DNA of 17,408 bases from the NCBI GenBank assembly GCA_902158735.1, contig CABGHG010000021.1, forward strand, positions 1-17,408. Reading direction: 5' to 3'. The translations under genes were made by a program, and so were the position numbers. This DNA is from Candidatus Methanolliviera sp. GoM_oil (lineage in GTDB: Archaea; Halobacteriota; Methanoliparia; Methanoliparales; Methanoliparaceae). Each line of letters starts with the position of its first letter. Positions within the stretch are counted from its first letter, which is position 1. Positions 5,943 through 13,675 of the stretch are shown piece after piece. Below the pieces are notes generated by a model. It saw nothing but the letters and a program-made list of their open reading frames with translations. It did no database searches and was not told the DNA's origin.

Positions 5943-8908
5943 TTGGAGCAGTATTGATCATAGGTGGTGGTGTGGGTGGCATGGTTGCCTCATTAGATCT
6001 TGCAAATATAGGTTACAAGGTTTATCTTGTCGAATCCTCTCCTTCGATTGGAGGAAAGATGTCTCAGTTGGATAAAACGTTTCCAACGCTCGATTGTTCA
6101 ATGTGTACCTTGGCTCCTAGGATGGTAGATCTATCAAGACATCCTAGCATAGAGTTGCTTGCATACTCAGAAGTAGAATCTGTTAAAGGAAAGGAAGGAG
6201 ATTTTAGGGTTAAGGTAAGAAAGAAGGCAAGATACATCGATGATAATTGTACGGGATGTGGAGAATGCTCGGAAGTCTGTCCGGTGGAAGTTCCAAACGA
6301 GTACGAGGTGGGCTGTGGGTTTAGAAAGATAATATACAGGCCATTTCCTCAAGCGGTTCCGTCAATCTTTACAATCGATATGGGTCACTGTAGGAAATGT
6401 TATAAGTGTTTGGATGCCTGTAAGGACATTAAAGCGATCAATTTTTCGCAGAAGGATGAGATCATCGAGATCAACGTGGGCGCCATCATCGATACCGTCG
6501 GTTTCAGCCTCTTTGACGTCTCAAAGGTAGAGGAATATGGATACAAGATCTATCCAAACGTCATAACTGGCTTGGAGCTCGAGCGTCTGATAAATGCATC
6601 TGGATTCACGGGTGGTGAAATTTATAGGGCAGACAATCATGAAGTTCCAAAGAAGATCGCATTTATTCAATGCGTTGGAAGCAGGGACATCCATAATGGT
6701 GTGCCATACTGTTCCCGCGTCTGCTGTATGTATGCGATAAAACAGGCAATACTTGTAAAAGAGCATCATCCTGAGATCGAATGTACAATATTCTACATAG
6801 ATATACGGGCATTTGGAAAGGGGTATGAAGAATTTTATGATAGGGCAGCAGAAGAATATGGCATAAAATTTGTTCGGGGAAGAGCCGCCGAGATCTATAA
6901 AAAGGGAGATAATCATATCATTAGGTATGAGGATACGATCTCTGGAAAGGCTGGAGAATACGAATGTGATATGGCAATCCTCGCAAATGCAATTTTACCA
7001 AATAATGAAAAGATGGCAGAGATTCTTCGTTTAGAACTGGATGGATATGGATTCATTAAGAGTAAAGGATTACCGATGGAAACGGAGAGAAAAGGAGTCT
7101 ATGTTGCAGGTGTTGCTCAAGACGTGAGGGACATCACCGATACGGTAGCAATGTCCTGTGGTGCTGCCGCACTAGCCGCAGGAGATTTAGCATCAGAGAG
7201 AGGAAAACTCGTAAAACCAAAGGAATTTCCTTTAGAGAAGGATGTCTCTTCGGAGGAAGCAAGGATCGGCGTCTTCGTCTGTCACTGCGGTAGTAACATA
7301 GCGGCTGTTATAGATACGAAGGTGGTTGCAGAATATGCAAAGACACTAAAAAACGTGATATATGCCACGGATACAACATATGCATGCTCCGAGGAGGGGA
7401 TCAACAACATCAGGACAGCGGTTGTTGAACATAATTTAAACAGAATTATCGTTGCCGCTTGCACTCCAAGAACGCATGAACCACTATTTAGGGAAACGAT
7501 ACAGGAGGTTGGGTTGAATCCATATCTCTTTGAATTTGCAAATATAAGGGAGCACTGCTCTTGGGTTCATAAAAATTATCCGAAGGAAGCAAACAAGAAG
7601 GCAAAAGACATTATCAAGAGTGCAGTTGCAAGGGCTACATTATTAGAGCCACAGAAGCCAGAAAAGATGCCTGTAACCCAAAAAGCCATCGTTATCGGCG
7701 GAGGGGTGGCAGGGATGGAGGCTTCCTATCAGATTGCAAGAGGAGGATTTGAGGTTCATTTAATAGAGAAGAAAGAGAAACTTGGAGGGATATTCAATGA
7801 GATGTATCATCTCTTCCCAGATTTAGACCCAAAAGAGATAGTAAGAGAGAAGATCGATAAAATTAATAGTAATAAAAATATAAAAGTTCATCTCAATACG
7901 AGATTAGAAGATCTCTCAGGTTTTGTCGGTAATTTTGATGCAACGCTCTCGGATGGATCGGCAATAAGTGCAGGTGCGGTCGTCCTTGCGACTGGAGGAA
8001 ATGAATGGAAACCCAACATCTATGGATATGGGCAACCAAACGTCTATACCCAGTTGGAGATTCAAAGATTAATCGCCGAAGATAAGATATCCGACAAAGA
8101 GAAGATCGTTATGATCCAATGTGCCGGATCGAGAGAGAAAGACAGGAGATATTGCTCAAGGATCTGCTGTTCGGAAGCTATAAAGAATGCAATAGATATA
8201 AAGAAGAGATGGCCACATACAGAGATTTATGTATTATATAGAGATATAAGAACATTCTCACATCAAGCAGAAGAGATGTACATGGAAGCTGGAAAATTAG
8301 GGGTGTTATTCATCAGATTTGATCTGAATGAACGACCCGAAGTTAAAGATGATAACGCGGTCATCATCAATGATACACTTCTACGAGAGAAATTTACAAT
8401 TAAAGCAGACAAGGTTGTTCTGTCTTCAGCCGTAGTGCCTGATGATGAATACGAAAGTCTCTCCAAAATGTTAAGAATTCCTCTATCGTCAGATGGTTTC
8501 TTCTTGGAGGCTCATCTAAAGTTGAGACCACTAGATTTTACCTCTGATGGTTTCTTCCTCTGTGGAACTGCCCAGAGTCCAAAAGATTATGTCGATACGA
8601 TGTGCCAAGCTGTTGGGGTGGCATCGAGAGTTAGCATACTGCTATCGAAGGAGGAGATAGAGGCAGAAGGAATCACATCAATGGTAGATGAGGATCTCTG
8701 TATCGGATGTGGAATATGTGAATCTGTATGTCCTTTTATGGCAATAAAAGTTGTGGAGAAAGATGGGAGAAAAAAAGCAGAGGTTACAAATGTGAAATGT
8801 AAGGGATGTGGCGTCTGTGCAGCCAGTTGTACAATGCGTGCAATCACGATGAGGCACTTCACGGATGATCAATTAATCGCAGAAGAAAGGGCAATTTTGG
8901 AGGCGTAA
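5939..8908 (+). CDS. hdrA: Fused double HdrA (heterodisulfide reductase subunit A-like flavoprotein)
   Basis: The 989 residues make two HdrA modules in tandem. Module 1 (1-430) lacks the usual N-terminal domain and begins with the FAD motif GGGVGG (9-14). It then has FPTLDCSMCTLAPRM (48-62), an inserted two-cluster ferredoxin (C104/107/110/114 and C151/154/157/161), and the HdrA signature IQCVGSR...YCSRVCC (243-263). Module 2 has the HdrA N-terminal domain with VFVCHCGSNI (446-454), C483, C508 and C540, a second FAD motif GGGVAGM (587-593) and a second signature (726-744). It has no inserted ferredoxin but a C-terminal two-cluster ferredoxin (C921/924/927/931 and C954/957/960/964). HdrA is the flavin-based bifurcating subunit of heterodisulfide reductase complexes, passing electrons to ferredoxin and to HdrBC. 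No hdrB or hdrC is present in this window. It is the first gene of a three-gene operon with MvhD two bases downstream. Confidence 0.92.
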   Translation: MIGAVLIIGGGVGGMVASLDLANIGYKVYLVESSPSIGGKMSQLDKTFPTLDCSMCTLAPRMVDLSRHPSIELLAYSEVESVKGKEGDFRVKVRKKARYIDDNCTGCGECSEVCPVEVPNEYEVGCGFRKIIYRPFPQAVPSIFTIDMGHCRKCYKCLDACKDIKAINFSQKDEIIEINVGAIIDTVGFSLFDVSKVEEYGYKIYPNVITGLELERLINASGFTGGEIYRADNHEVPKKIAFIQCVGSRDIHNGVPYCSRVCCMYAIKQAILVKEHHPEIECTIFYIDIRAFGKGYEEFYDRAAEEYGIKFVRGRAAEIYKKGDNHIIRYEDTISGKAGEYECDMAILANAILPNNEKMAEILRLELDGYGFIKSKGLPMETERKGVYVAGVAQDVRDITDTVAMSCGAAALAAGDLASERGKLVKPKEFPLEKDVSSEEARIGVFVCHCGSNIAAVIDTKVVAEYAKTLKNVIYATDTTYACSEEGINNIRTAVVEHNLNRIIVAACTPRTHEPLFRETIQEVGLNPYLFEFANIREHCSWVHKNYPKEANKKAKDIIKSAVARATLLEPQKPEKMPVTQKAIVIGGGVAGMEASYQIARGGFEVHLIEKKEKLGGIFNEMYHLFPDLDPKEIVREKIDKINSNKNIKVHLNTRLEDLSGFVGNFDATLSDGSAISAGAVVLATGGNEWKPNIYGYGQPNVYTQLEIQRLIAEDKISDKEKIVMIQCAGSREKDRRYCSRICCSEAIKNAIDIKKRWPHTEIYVLYRDIRTFSHQAEEMYMEAGKLGVLFIRFDLNERPEVKDDNAVIINDTLLREKFTIKADKVVLSSAVVPDDEYESLSKMLRIPLSSDGFFLEAHLKLRPLDFTSDGFFLCGTAQSPKDYVDTMCQAVGVASRVSILLSKEEIEAEGITSMVDEDLCIGCGICESVCPFMAIKVVEKDGRKKAEVTNVKCKGCGVCAASCTMRAITMRHFTDDQLIAEERAILEA

Positions 8909-8910
8909 AA

Positions 8911-9648
8911 ATGTCGAAGATTATAGGATTTCTGTGTAACTGGTGTTGCTATGCGGGTGCAGATCTCGCGGGTGTCTCTCGCATTCAGTATCTTCCGGAT
9001 ATCAGAATCATAAGAATGATGTGCACTGGAAGGCTCGATCCCATGATCATCCTCGATACTTTTCTTCACGGAGCCGATGGCGTATTCATTGGAGGATGTC
9101 ATCCAGGTGATTGTCATTACATTAGTGGAAATTACTATGCAGAGAAGAAGATAGATATGACGAAGAGGATGTTAGAAGTTGTAAATATAGATCCTTCCAG
9201 GATCAGATTAGAATGGGTGAGTGCAAGTGAAGGTTCAAGATTTGTAGAGGTAATAAATGAGTTTACAGAAGAAATAAGGAAGTTAGGTCAGATTAAATTT
9301 GAAAAAGATGATCTTAAGGCGATTATTCTTTCAGCTGAGGATTATAGATTGAGAATATTGGCAACAAAACAAAAGGATCTTATGGAAGAAGGAAACAAAT
9401 ATGGAGAAGTCTTTACTATGCATGAGATGGATAGGTTGTTGAGTGATATGATAAAAGAAGATTATGAAGAGAAGAAGATACTTCTTATGCTTAAAGATCC
9501 GCTCTCCACTAAAGATATTGCAGAGAAGATGAAATTAAAACCTCCACGTGTATTGAGACATATATTGGAACTTAAAAAGAGAGAATTGGTGAAGATGCAT
9601 AAGATAGAGAATAAAACACCACTTTATATCGCGGAGGAATATGCATGA
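8911..9648 (+). CDS. mvhD: MvhD-like [2Fe-2S] electron transfer subunit with C-terminal winged helix
   Basis: Residues 1-130 match MvhD, the small iron-sulfur protein that joins a hydrogenase or dehydrogenase to HdrA. The conserved Cys are C9, C12, C13, C38, C63 and C68, in CNWCCYAGAD, MMCTGRLDP and GGCHPGDCHY. Typical MvhD is about 140 residues; this one has 245. The extra part has a helical linker (131-182) and then a region (about 185-245) that looks like a winged helix-turn-helix: LSTKDIAEKM, a second helix containing RVLRHILELKKRELV, and a wing ending in TPLYIAEEY. Such domains usually bind DNA or act as dimerisation modules. GGAGG in the end of HdrA precedes the ATG, and the stop overlaps the next gene by four bases (ATGA), so all three proteins are probably made together. 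Its partner is likely the NAD(P)H-binding protein downstream rather than a hydrogenase. Confidence 0.88.
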   Translation: MSKIIGFLCNWCCYAGADLAGVSRIQYLPDIRIIRMMCTGRLDPMIILDTFLHGADGVFIGGCHPGDCHYISGNYYAEKKIDMTKRMLEVVNIDPSRIRLEWVSASEGSRFVEVINEFTEEIRKLGQIKFEKDDLKAIILSAEDYRLRILATKQKDLMEEGNKYGEVFTMHEMDRLLSDMIKEDYEEKKILLMLKDPLSTKDIAEKMKLKPPRVLRHILELKKRELVKMHKIENKTPLYIAEEYA

Positions 9649-12014
9649 AAACATTGATCGTGGGCGGGGGGTATGACGGTATAAAGGCGTGTTTAGAAGA
9701 GGAGGGAGAAGTTTATCTTGTTGAAAGACTTCCGAGCATCGGTGGATTTTCTTCCAAGCTACATCTTATAGATGGAAAGAAATCTTCAGAAATTTTGAGC
9801 TCTTATTTAGATGAAATTAAGAATAAAGAGAACATTCATCCCATAACAAACACCATCGTTGAGAAGATAGATAAGAATGATAAAGGGTTTTCTGTGCATT
9901 TGAAAACGAGTCCAATCCGGGTAGATCCTGATAAATGTGATGGTTGTGGTGAATGCTTAAAGATATGCCCTGTCAGGCCACCTAATAGGTTTAACGAATG
10001 GCTGATCAACAAGAATGCGATATCTCCTTATAACGGATCATTTTACATAGAGAAGGAGACGCCTTTCTGCCAGAATGCCTGCCCGGTAAATCTTGATATC
10101 AGAGGTTATGTGGGATTAACGGCAGATGGTAGATTCAAAGAGGCTTATGAGTTAATAAGAAGTAAAGTTCCATTCCCCGGCGTCTTGGGCAGGGTCTGTC
10201 CGCATCCGTGCGAAGATGGATGTAAGAGGGGGTTGATCGATGATCCTATCTCCATCGTGGAGATAAAGAGGTTTGTTACGGATTGCGTCTATAATGACGG
10301 GAAAGAGATAAAACCTGAGGTAATTCCTTCCACTAAAGGTAAAAAAATTGCGATCATCGGTTCCGGTCCTGCTGGGCTTTCTGCTGCCCACGATCTAAAG
10401 AAGTTTGGATATGACGTGGCGATCTTTGAGAAGCTTCCTGCTATTGGAGGCATGATGGCGGTCGGCATTCCAAAATATAGATTACCGAGAGAGATATTGG
10501 AGAAAGAGGTTCAATATATAAAGGATATAGGTGTTGAGATCATAGAAGAGGAGATAGACAAGAAACGGTTTAACGAGATTCGTAATGAATACAATGCTCT
10601 CTTCATCGCTGTTGGATCACACGGAAGCAGAAAACTCGGTGTAGAGGGAGAAGAGATGGAAGGCGTCGTCCACGGTGTAGATTTCCTTCGCGATATTAAT
10701 CTTGGAAGGGAGGTGAAGATAGGAGAGAAGGTTGTGGTGGTAGGTGGGGGGAACGTAGCGATAGATGCGGCCAGATGTGCCATTCGGTTAGGATCAGATG
10801 TTACAATCGTTTATAGAAGATCTAGGAAAGAGATGCCGGCGAATGATGAAGAGGTGATTGATGCTGAGGAGGAGGGAGTTAAATTCATCTTTTTGGCAAA
10901 TCCAACAGAGATCATAGGCTCTAAATCGGTGGAGAAGATAGAATGTATAAAAATGGAGTTGGGTGCTCCTGACGAATCTGGAAGAAGAAGGCCAGTTCCG
11001 ATAAAAGAATCAGAATTTATTATAGATGTTGATACCGTGATCCCTGCCATAGGTCAGTCATCTAAACTCGATTTTCTATCTGATGATATTAAAGCAGAAA
11101 GGGGAAGGATCAAGGTAGATGATAGAGGTGAAACGAGCGCAAAAGGAATATTTGCTGGTGGAGATGTGGTGACGGGGCCCAAAATAGTGATAGATGCGAT
11201 AGCAGGGGGTAAAAAGGCTACTTTATCCATCGAAGAGTATTTAGATGGTGAGAAAGGAGAAGATTTCAGGGTAGAATCCATAGATGATACAGAGATTGAA
11301 AGGGCAAAACTTTCAAAGCACTACTTTGCATTAAAGGAGATAGAGAAAGAAGAGATGATAAAACCTCCAAAGATCGAGGTGAAAGAAAGAATAAAAAATT
11401 TTGATGAGGTAAATCCTGGATATGATGAGAAGATGGCAATTAAGGAATCAAATAGATGTTTAAGCTGTAGAAAATGTATAGGGTGCGGGATATGTGCAGA
11501 GGTATGCCCAAGAGATGCGATAGAGTATGATCAGAAAGAAAAGAGATCAGAGATAGAAGTAGATAAGATTATAGTTGCACCTGAAATGGAAGAGAAGATT
11601 CCATCCCAATATATGTATTCCAACGTTGTTACATTAACAGAGTTTGAACGCATTCTTGATGAATCGGGCCCTTATGGTGGTATGATCCTCAGACCGTACG
11701 ATGGTGATATACCTGGTAAGATTGCTTTTATACAGATGGATGATAACCCGTTAACCTTCAAATACATTCTTCAAGAATCTATTGATACTAAAGAGAAGGA
11801 TATAGATTCTTTTATCTTTTCTAATGTTGATGTTAAAAAAAATAAAAAGGTTAAAGTTATCCGTGCAAAGGATGTTGAGATTGAAGAGATCGATGAAAGT
11901 AAGAATTTGCTAGTTAAATATGGTAAAAAAGAAGAAGAATTCGATATGGTCGTTCTAACAGAAGGATTCTACCAGCCAAAATATTTTAGTGACATCTCTG
12001 CAAAAGCTAAGTAA
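9645..12014 (+). CDS. HdrA-like protein with nested NfnB/GltD-type NAD(P)H:FAD oxidoreductase module
   Basis: The 789 residues read as a reduced HdrA interrupted by a complete second enzyme. Residues 1-125 are HdrA-like: GGGYDG at 7-12, SIGGF at 31-35 and a first ferredoxin set C98/101/104/108. Residues 134-215 are the Cys-rich N-terminal domain of GltD/NfnB/dihydropyrimidine dehydrogenase (C142, C146, C185, C189, C193). Residues 232-530 hold the FAD motif GSGPAG (239-244), the NAD(P)H motif GGGNVAIDAA (367-376), YRRSRKEMPA (390-399) and GGDVVTGPKIVIDAIAGGKKA (505-525). Then comes a ferredoxin set C605/608/611/614/617/621. Residues 659-697 return to HdrA sequence (NVVTLTEFERILDESGPYGG, IAFIQ), but the Cys of the HdrA signature are absent. 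Likely role: input or output of NAD(P)H electrons for the HdrA-MvhD complex. The start overlaps mvhD by ATGA, with GGAGG just upstream. Confidence 0.85.
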   Translation: MKTLIVGGGYDGIKACLEEEGEVYLVERLPSIGGFSSKLHLIDGKKSSEILSSYLDEIKNKENIHPITNTIVEKIDKNDKGFSVHLKTSPIRVDPDKCDGCGECLKICPVRPPNRFNEWLINKNAISPYNGSFYIEKETPFCQNACPVNLDIRGYVGLTADGRFKEAYELIRSKVPFPGVLGRVCPHPCEDGCKRGLIDDPISIVEIKRFVTDCVYNDGKEIKPEVIPSTKGKKIAIIGSGPAGLSAAHDLKKFGYDVAIFEKLPAIGGMMAVGIPKYRLPREILEKEVQYIKDIGVEIIEEEIDKKRFNEIRNEYNALFIAVGSHGSRKLGVEGEEMEGVVHGVDFLRDINLGREVKIGEKVVVVGGGNVAIDAARCAIRLGSDVTIVYRRSRKEMPANDEEVIDAEEEGVKFIFLANPTEIIGSKSVEKIECIKMELGAPDESGRRRPVPIKESEFIIDVDTVIPAIGQSSKLDFLSDDIKAERGRIKVDDRGETSAKGIFAGGDVVTGPKIVIDAIAGGKKATLSIEEYLDGEKGEDFRVESIDDTEIERAKLSKHYFALKEIEKEEMIKPPKIEVKERIKNFDEVNPGYDEKMAIKESNRCLSCRKCIGCGICAEVCPRDAIEYDQKEKRSEIEVDKIIVAPEMEEKIPSQYMYSNVVTLTEFERILDESGPYGGMILRPYDGDIPGKIAFIQMDDNPLTFKYILQESIDTKEKDIDSFIFSNVDVKKNKKVKVIRAKDVEIEEIDESKNLLVKYGKKEEEFDMVVLTEGFYQPKYFSDISAKAK

Positions 12015-12040
12015 CAAATTGACTATTTATCATTTGGCCA

Positions 12041-12056
12041 TTTTCTTTTTATTTGT
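12041..12056 (+). terminator. T-rich terminator after the HdrA operon
   Basis: TTTTCTTTTTATTTG follows the operon stop (12012-12014) by about 27 bases. T-rich tracts without a hairpin are usual archaeal terminators. The rest of the 90-base gap to rpiB contains only weak AT-rich sequence (CTATTTAT, about 12023-12030) that could be its promoter. Confidence 0.35.
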
Positions 12057-12104
12057 TGAAGATGGCTTGTCCAGAGTAACAAGTCAGGTAAAAGGGTCTT
12101 AAAT

Positions 12105-12581
12105 ATGTCATCCAAATTCAATAACATGACAATATATCTGGGAAGCGATCATGCCGGTTTTGAGTTAAAGGAGAAGATAAAGGAATTTTTGGCCGACGAG
12201 GGGTATGATCTTGAAGATATTGGGCCATATAGATACGATCGAGAGGACGACTATCCAGATTATGCGTTAAAGGTTTGTAGAAAGGTATTGATGGGCGGTA
12301 AAGGGATTTTAATCTGTGGAACGGGGCAGGGGATGGATGTGGTAGCAAATAAAATACCGGGCATACGTGCGGCGGTCTGCTGGAATGAGATCACGGCAAT
12401 GAATGCTGGCAAACATTTGGATACGAACGTATTGACGATTGGAGGGAGGGTAACAGAACCCGATCTTGCCAAGAGGATGATAAAAATTTGGTTGGACAGC
12501 CCGCTCACGATCGAAGAGAGAAATGCCCGCAGAATTGATAAGATCAAGGAGATAGAAAGGGAATATCTGAGCGATAAATAA
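12105..12581 (+). CDS. rpiB: Ribose-5-phosphate isomerase B (RpiB/LacA/LacB family)
   Basis: This 158-residue cytoplasmic enzyme should interconvert ribulose 5-phosphate and ribose 5-phosphate for nucleotide and histidine synthesis. It shows SDHAG near the N-terminus (14-18), the phosphate-loop-like motif CGTGQGMDVVANK with the catalytic Cys at 71, and H104 in KHLDTNVLTIGGR, where the family usually has HNDANVL. Length is normal for RpiB (about 145-160). The ATG at 12105 is preferred because AAAAGGG lies about ten bases upstream. A second ATG at 12126 has no ribosome-binding site, although the conserved domain begins there. The related 6-phosphate isomerases LacA/LacB cannot be fully excluded, but no lactose or tagatose pathway genes are nearby. 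It is a single-gene unit convergent with the RFC gene. Confidence 0.9.
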   Translation: MSSKFNNMTIYLGSDHAGFELKEKIKEFLADEGYDLEDIGPYRYDREDDYPDYALKVCRKVLMGGKGILICGTGQGMDVVANKIPGIRAAVCWNEITAMNAGKHLDTNVLTIGGRVTEPDLAKRMIKIWLDSPLTIEERNARRIDKIKEIEREYLSDK

Positions 12582-12582
12582 T

Positions 12583-12626
12583 ATATTGCCTTTCAACACA
12601 ACGTATTCATTCCATAAGGGCAATAT
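12583..12626. terminator. Inverted repeat spanning the convergent ends of rpiB and rfcS
   Basis: ATATTGCC (12583-12590) pairs perfectly with GGCAATAT (12619-12626), and up to three more inner pairs are possible with G-U pairing. The loop is about 22-28 bases. It begins just after the rpiB stop codon and ends inside the last codons of rfcS, so it could end or protect transcripts from both sides. There is no strong T tract. Confidence 0.35.
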
Positions 12627-13554
12627 GTGCGAGAAGGGCATCGAGCTGTATCCTCTCGTCTGCCCCCTCCGTTATCCGAAACTCCGTCTCCCCGAGCCTA
12701 TCTATAAGCCTAACCTTCTTATCGTTTGTAATATCGAGATCGAAAATTATTCTGTGTGTTACCTTGATGATCTCCTCGGAAGATGTTCCTTTCTCAATTA
12801 GAAGAGAGAGTTGGTCCCTTGCCTTATCGAATGATCCACCAAGCGCCGAATCAAGAATTTCCCTCATCTCATCTGGTCTAACACTCGCCGCCATCTCATA
12901 GATGGTTTCTTTCTCTATCTCCCTCTCGATCGCCGCGGAGCTTTGGAGCGCGTTGATCGCCTTACGCATATCTCCACCGGACACATCTTTTAAAGCTTCT
13001 ATAGCATCGTCTCTTATCTTTATATCCTCTTCTTCTGCTATCTCTCTTATGACCTTTTTTAGGGCATCCGCAGAGAGAAATTTAAACCTATAAACGGCAC
13101 ATCTGCTCTGTATAGGTTCTATTATCTTTGATGAATAATTGCAACTTAAGATGAAACGACAGTTGTTACTGAAGATCTCCATCGTTCTTCTCAAGGCTGA
13201 CTGCGCGTCGGATGTGAGCGCGTCCGCCTCGTCCAGAAAAATTATCTTAAAATCGAACCCTCCAACAGGAGCTATCTTCGCAAAAACTTTTATCTTGGTT
13301 CTCACAACATCTATCCCTCTATCATCGCTCGCGTTCAATTCGGTGAAGTTGTATTCCCACATATCTTCATACAGTCCTCTTGCCAGACCAATAGCAGAAG
13401 CAGTTTTTCCGACACCAGGAGGTCCAGAGAAGAGCAAGTGAGGCATTTTTCCAGATCTTGCGTAGGATTTCAACCTTTCTATGATCTCATCCTGTCCCAC
13501 AACTCCGTCTAATGTTTTTGGCCTATACTTCTCGACCCATATCTCTTCTTTAAT
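12607..13554 (-). CDS. rfcS: Replication factor C small subunit (sliding clamp loader), ATT start proposed
   Basis: This AAA+ ATPase, with the RFC large subunit, loads PCNA onto primed DNA. From the proposed start it has 315 residues, close to the usual 315-330. It shows the RFC box EIWVEKYRP (4-12), VVGQDE, Walker A GPPGVGKT (44-51), Walker B with DEAD (108-111) and the arginine-finger motif SRC (150-152), followed by the C-terminal collar domain. The conserved N-terminus lies upstream of the first conventional start (GTG at 13500), which would delete it. No ATG, GTG or TTG exists in frame further upstream. An ATT at 13552-13554 sits seven bases after GGGTGA, giving the best start; a base error in an ATG is the alternative. 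The gene is divergent from mch. Confidence 0.9.
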   Translation of the reverse strand: MKEEIWVEKYRPKTLDGVVGQDEIIERLKSYARSGKMPHLLFSGPPGVGKTASAIGLARGLYEDMWEYNFTELNASDDRGIDVVRTKIKVFAKIAPVGGFDFKIIFLDEADALTSDAQSALRRTMEIFSNNCRFILSCNYSSKIIEPIQSRCAVYRFKFLSADALKKVIREIAEEEDIKIRDDAIEALKDVSGGDMRKAINALQSSAAIEREIEKETIYEMAASVRPDEMREILDSALGGSFDKARDQLSLLIEKGTSSEEIIKVTHRIIFDLDITNDKKVRLIDRLGETEFRITEGADERIQLDALLAHIALME

Positions 13555-13561
13555 TTTAACT

Positions 13562-13567
13562 TCACCC
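13562..13567 (-). promoter_or_regulatory. Ribosome-binding site that fixes the ATT start of rfcS
   Basis: On the minus strand GGGTGA is followed by seven bases and then ATT. This is a strong archaeal Shine-Dalgarno sequence. No other start-like codon lies at a suitable distance in the frame that contains EIWVEKYRP. Confidence 0.5.
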
Positions 13568-13589
13568 GATAATGAAAGAACAGTTCCCC

Positions 13590-13600
13590 AAATAAATATC
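13590..13600. promoter_or_regulatory. AT-rich element, likely TATA box of rfcS, possibly shared with mch
   Basis: Minus strand reads GATATTTATTT, about 42 bases before the proposed rfcS start, leaving a leader of about 15-20 bases with the GGGTGA site. The same bases read AAATAAATATC on the plus strand and could serve mch with a leader of about 55 bases. A second AT stretch (13650-13659) is too close to the mch start for a leadered transcript. Confidence 0.35.
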
Positions 13601-13675
13601 TTTTGCGTTTGCGAATTTTTGAAAAAGAATAGGTTTTTGTAGGAAACCGTTTAGATATTCAAAGGAGGAGATTTT

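Noticed and set aside
12015..12104. Structured RNA or riboswitch before rpiB
   Set aside because: Only a T-rich tract and a weak four-base inverted repeat are present.
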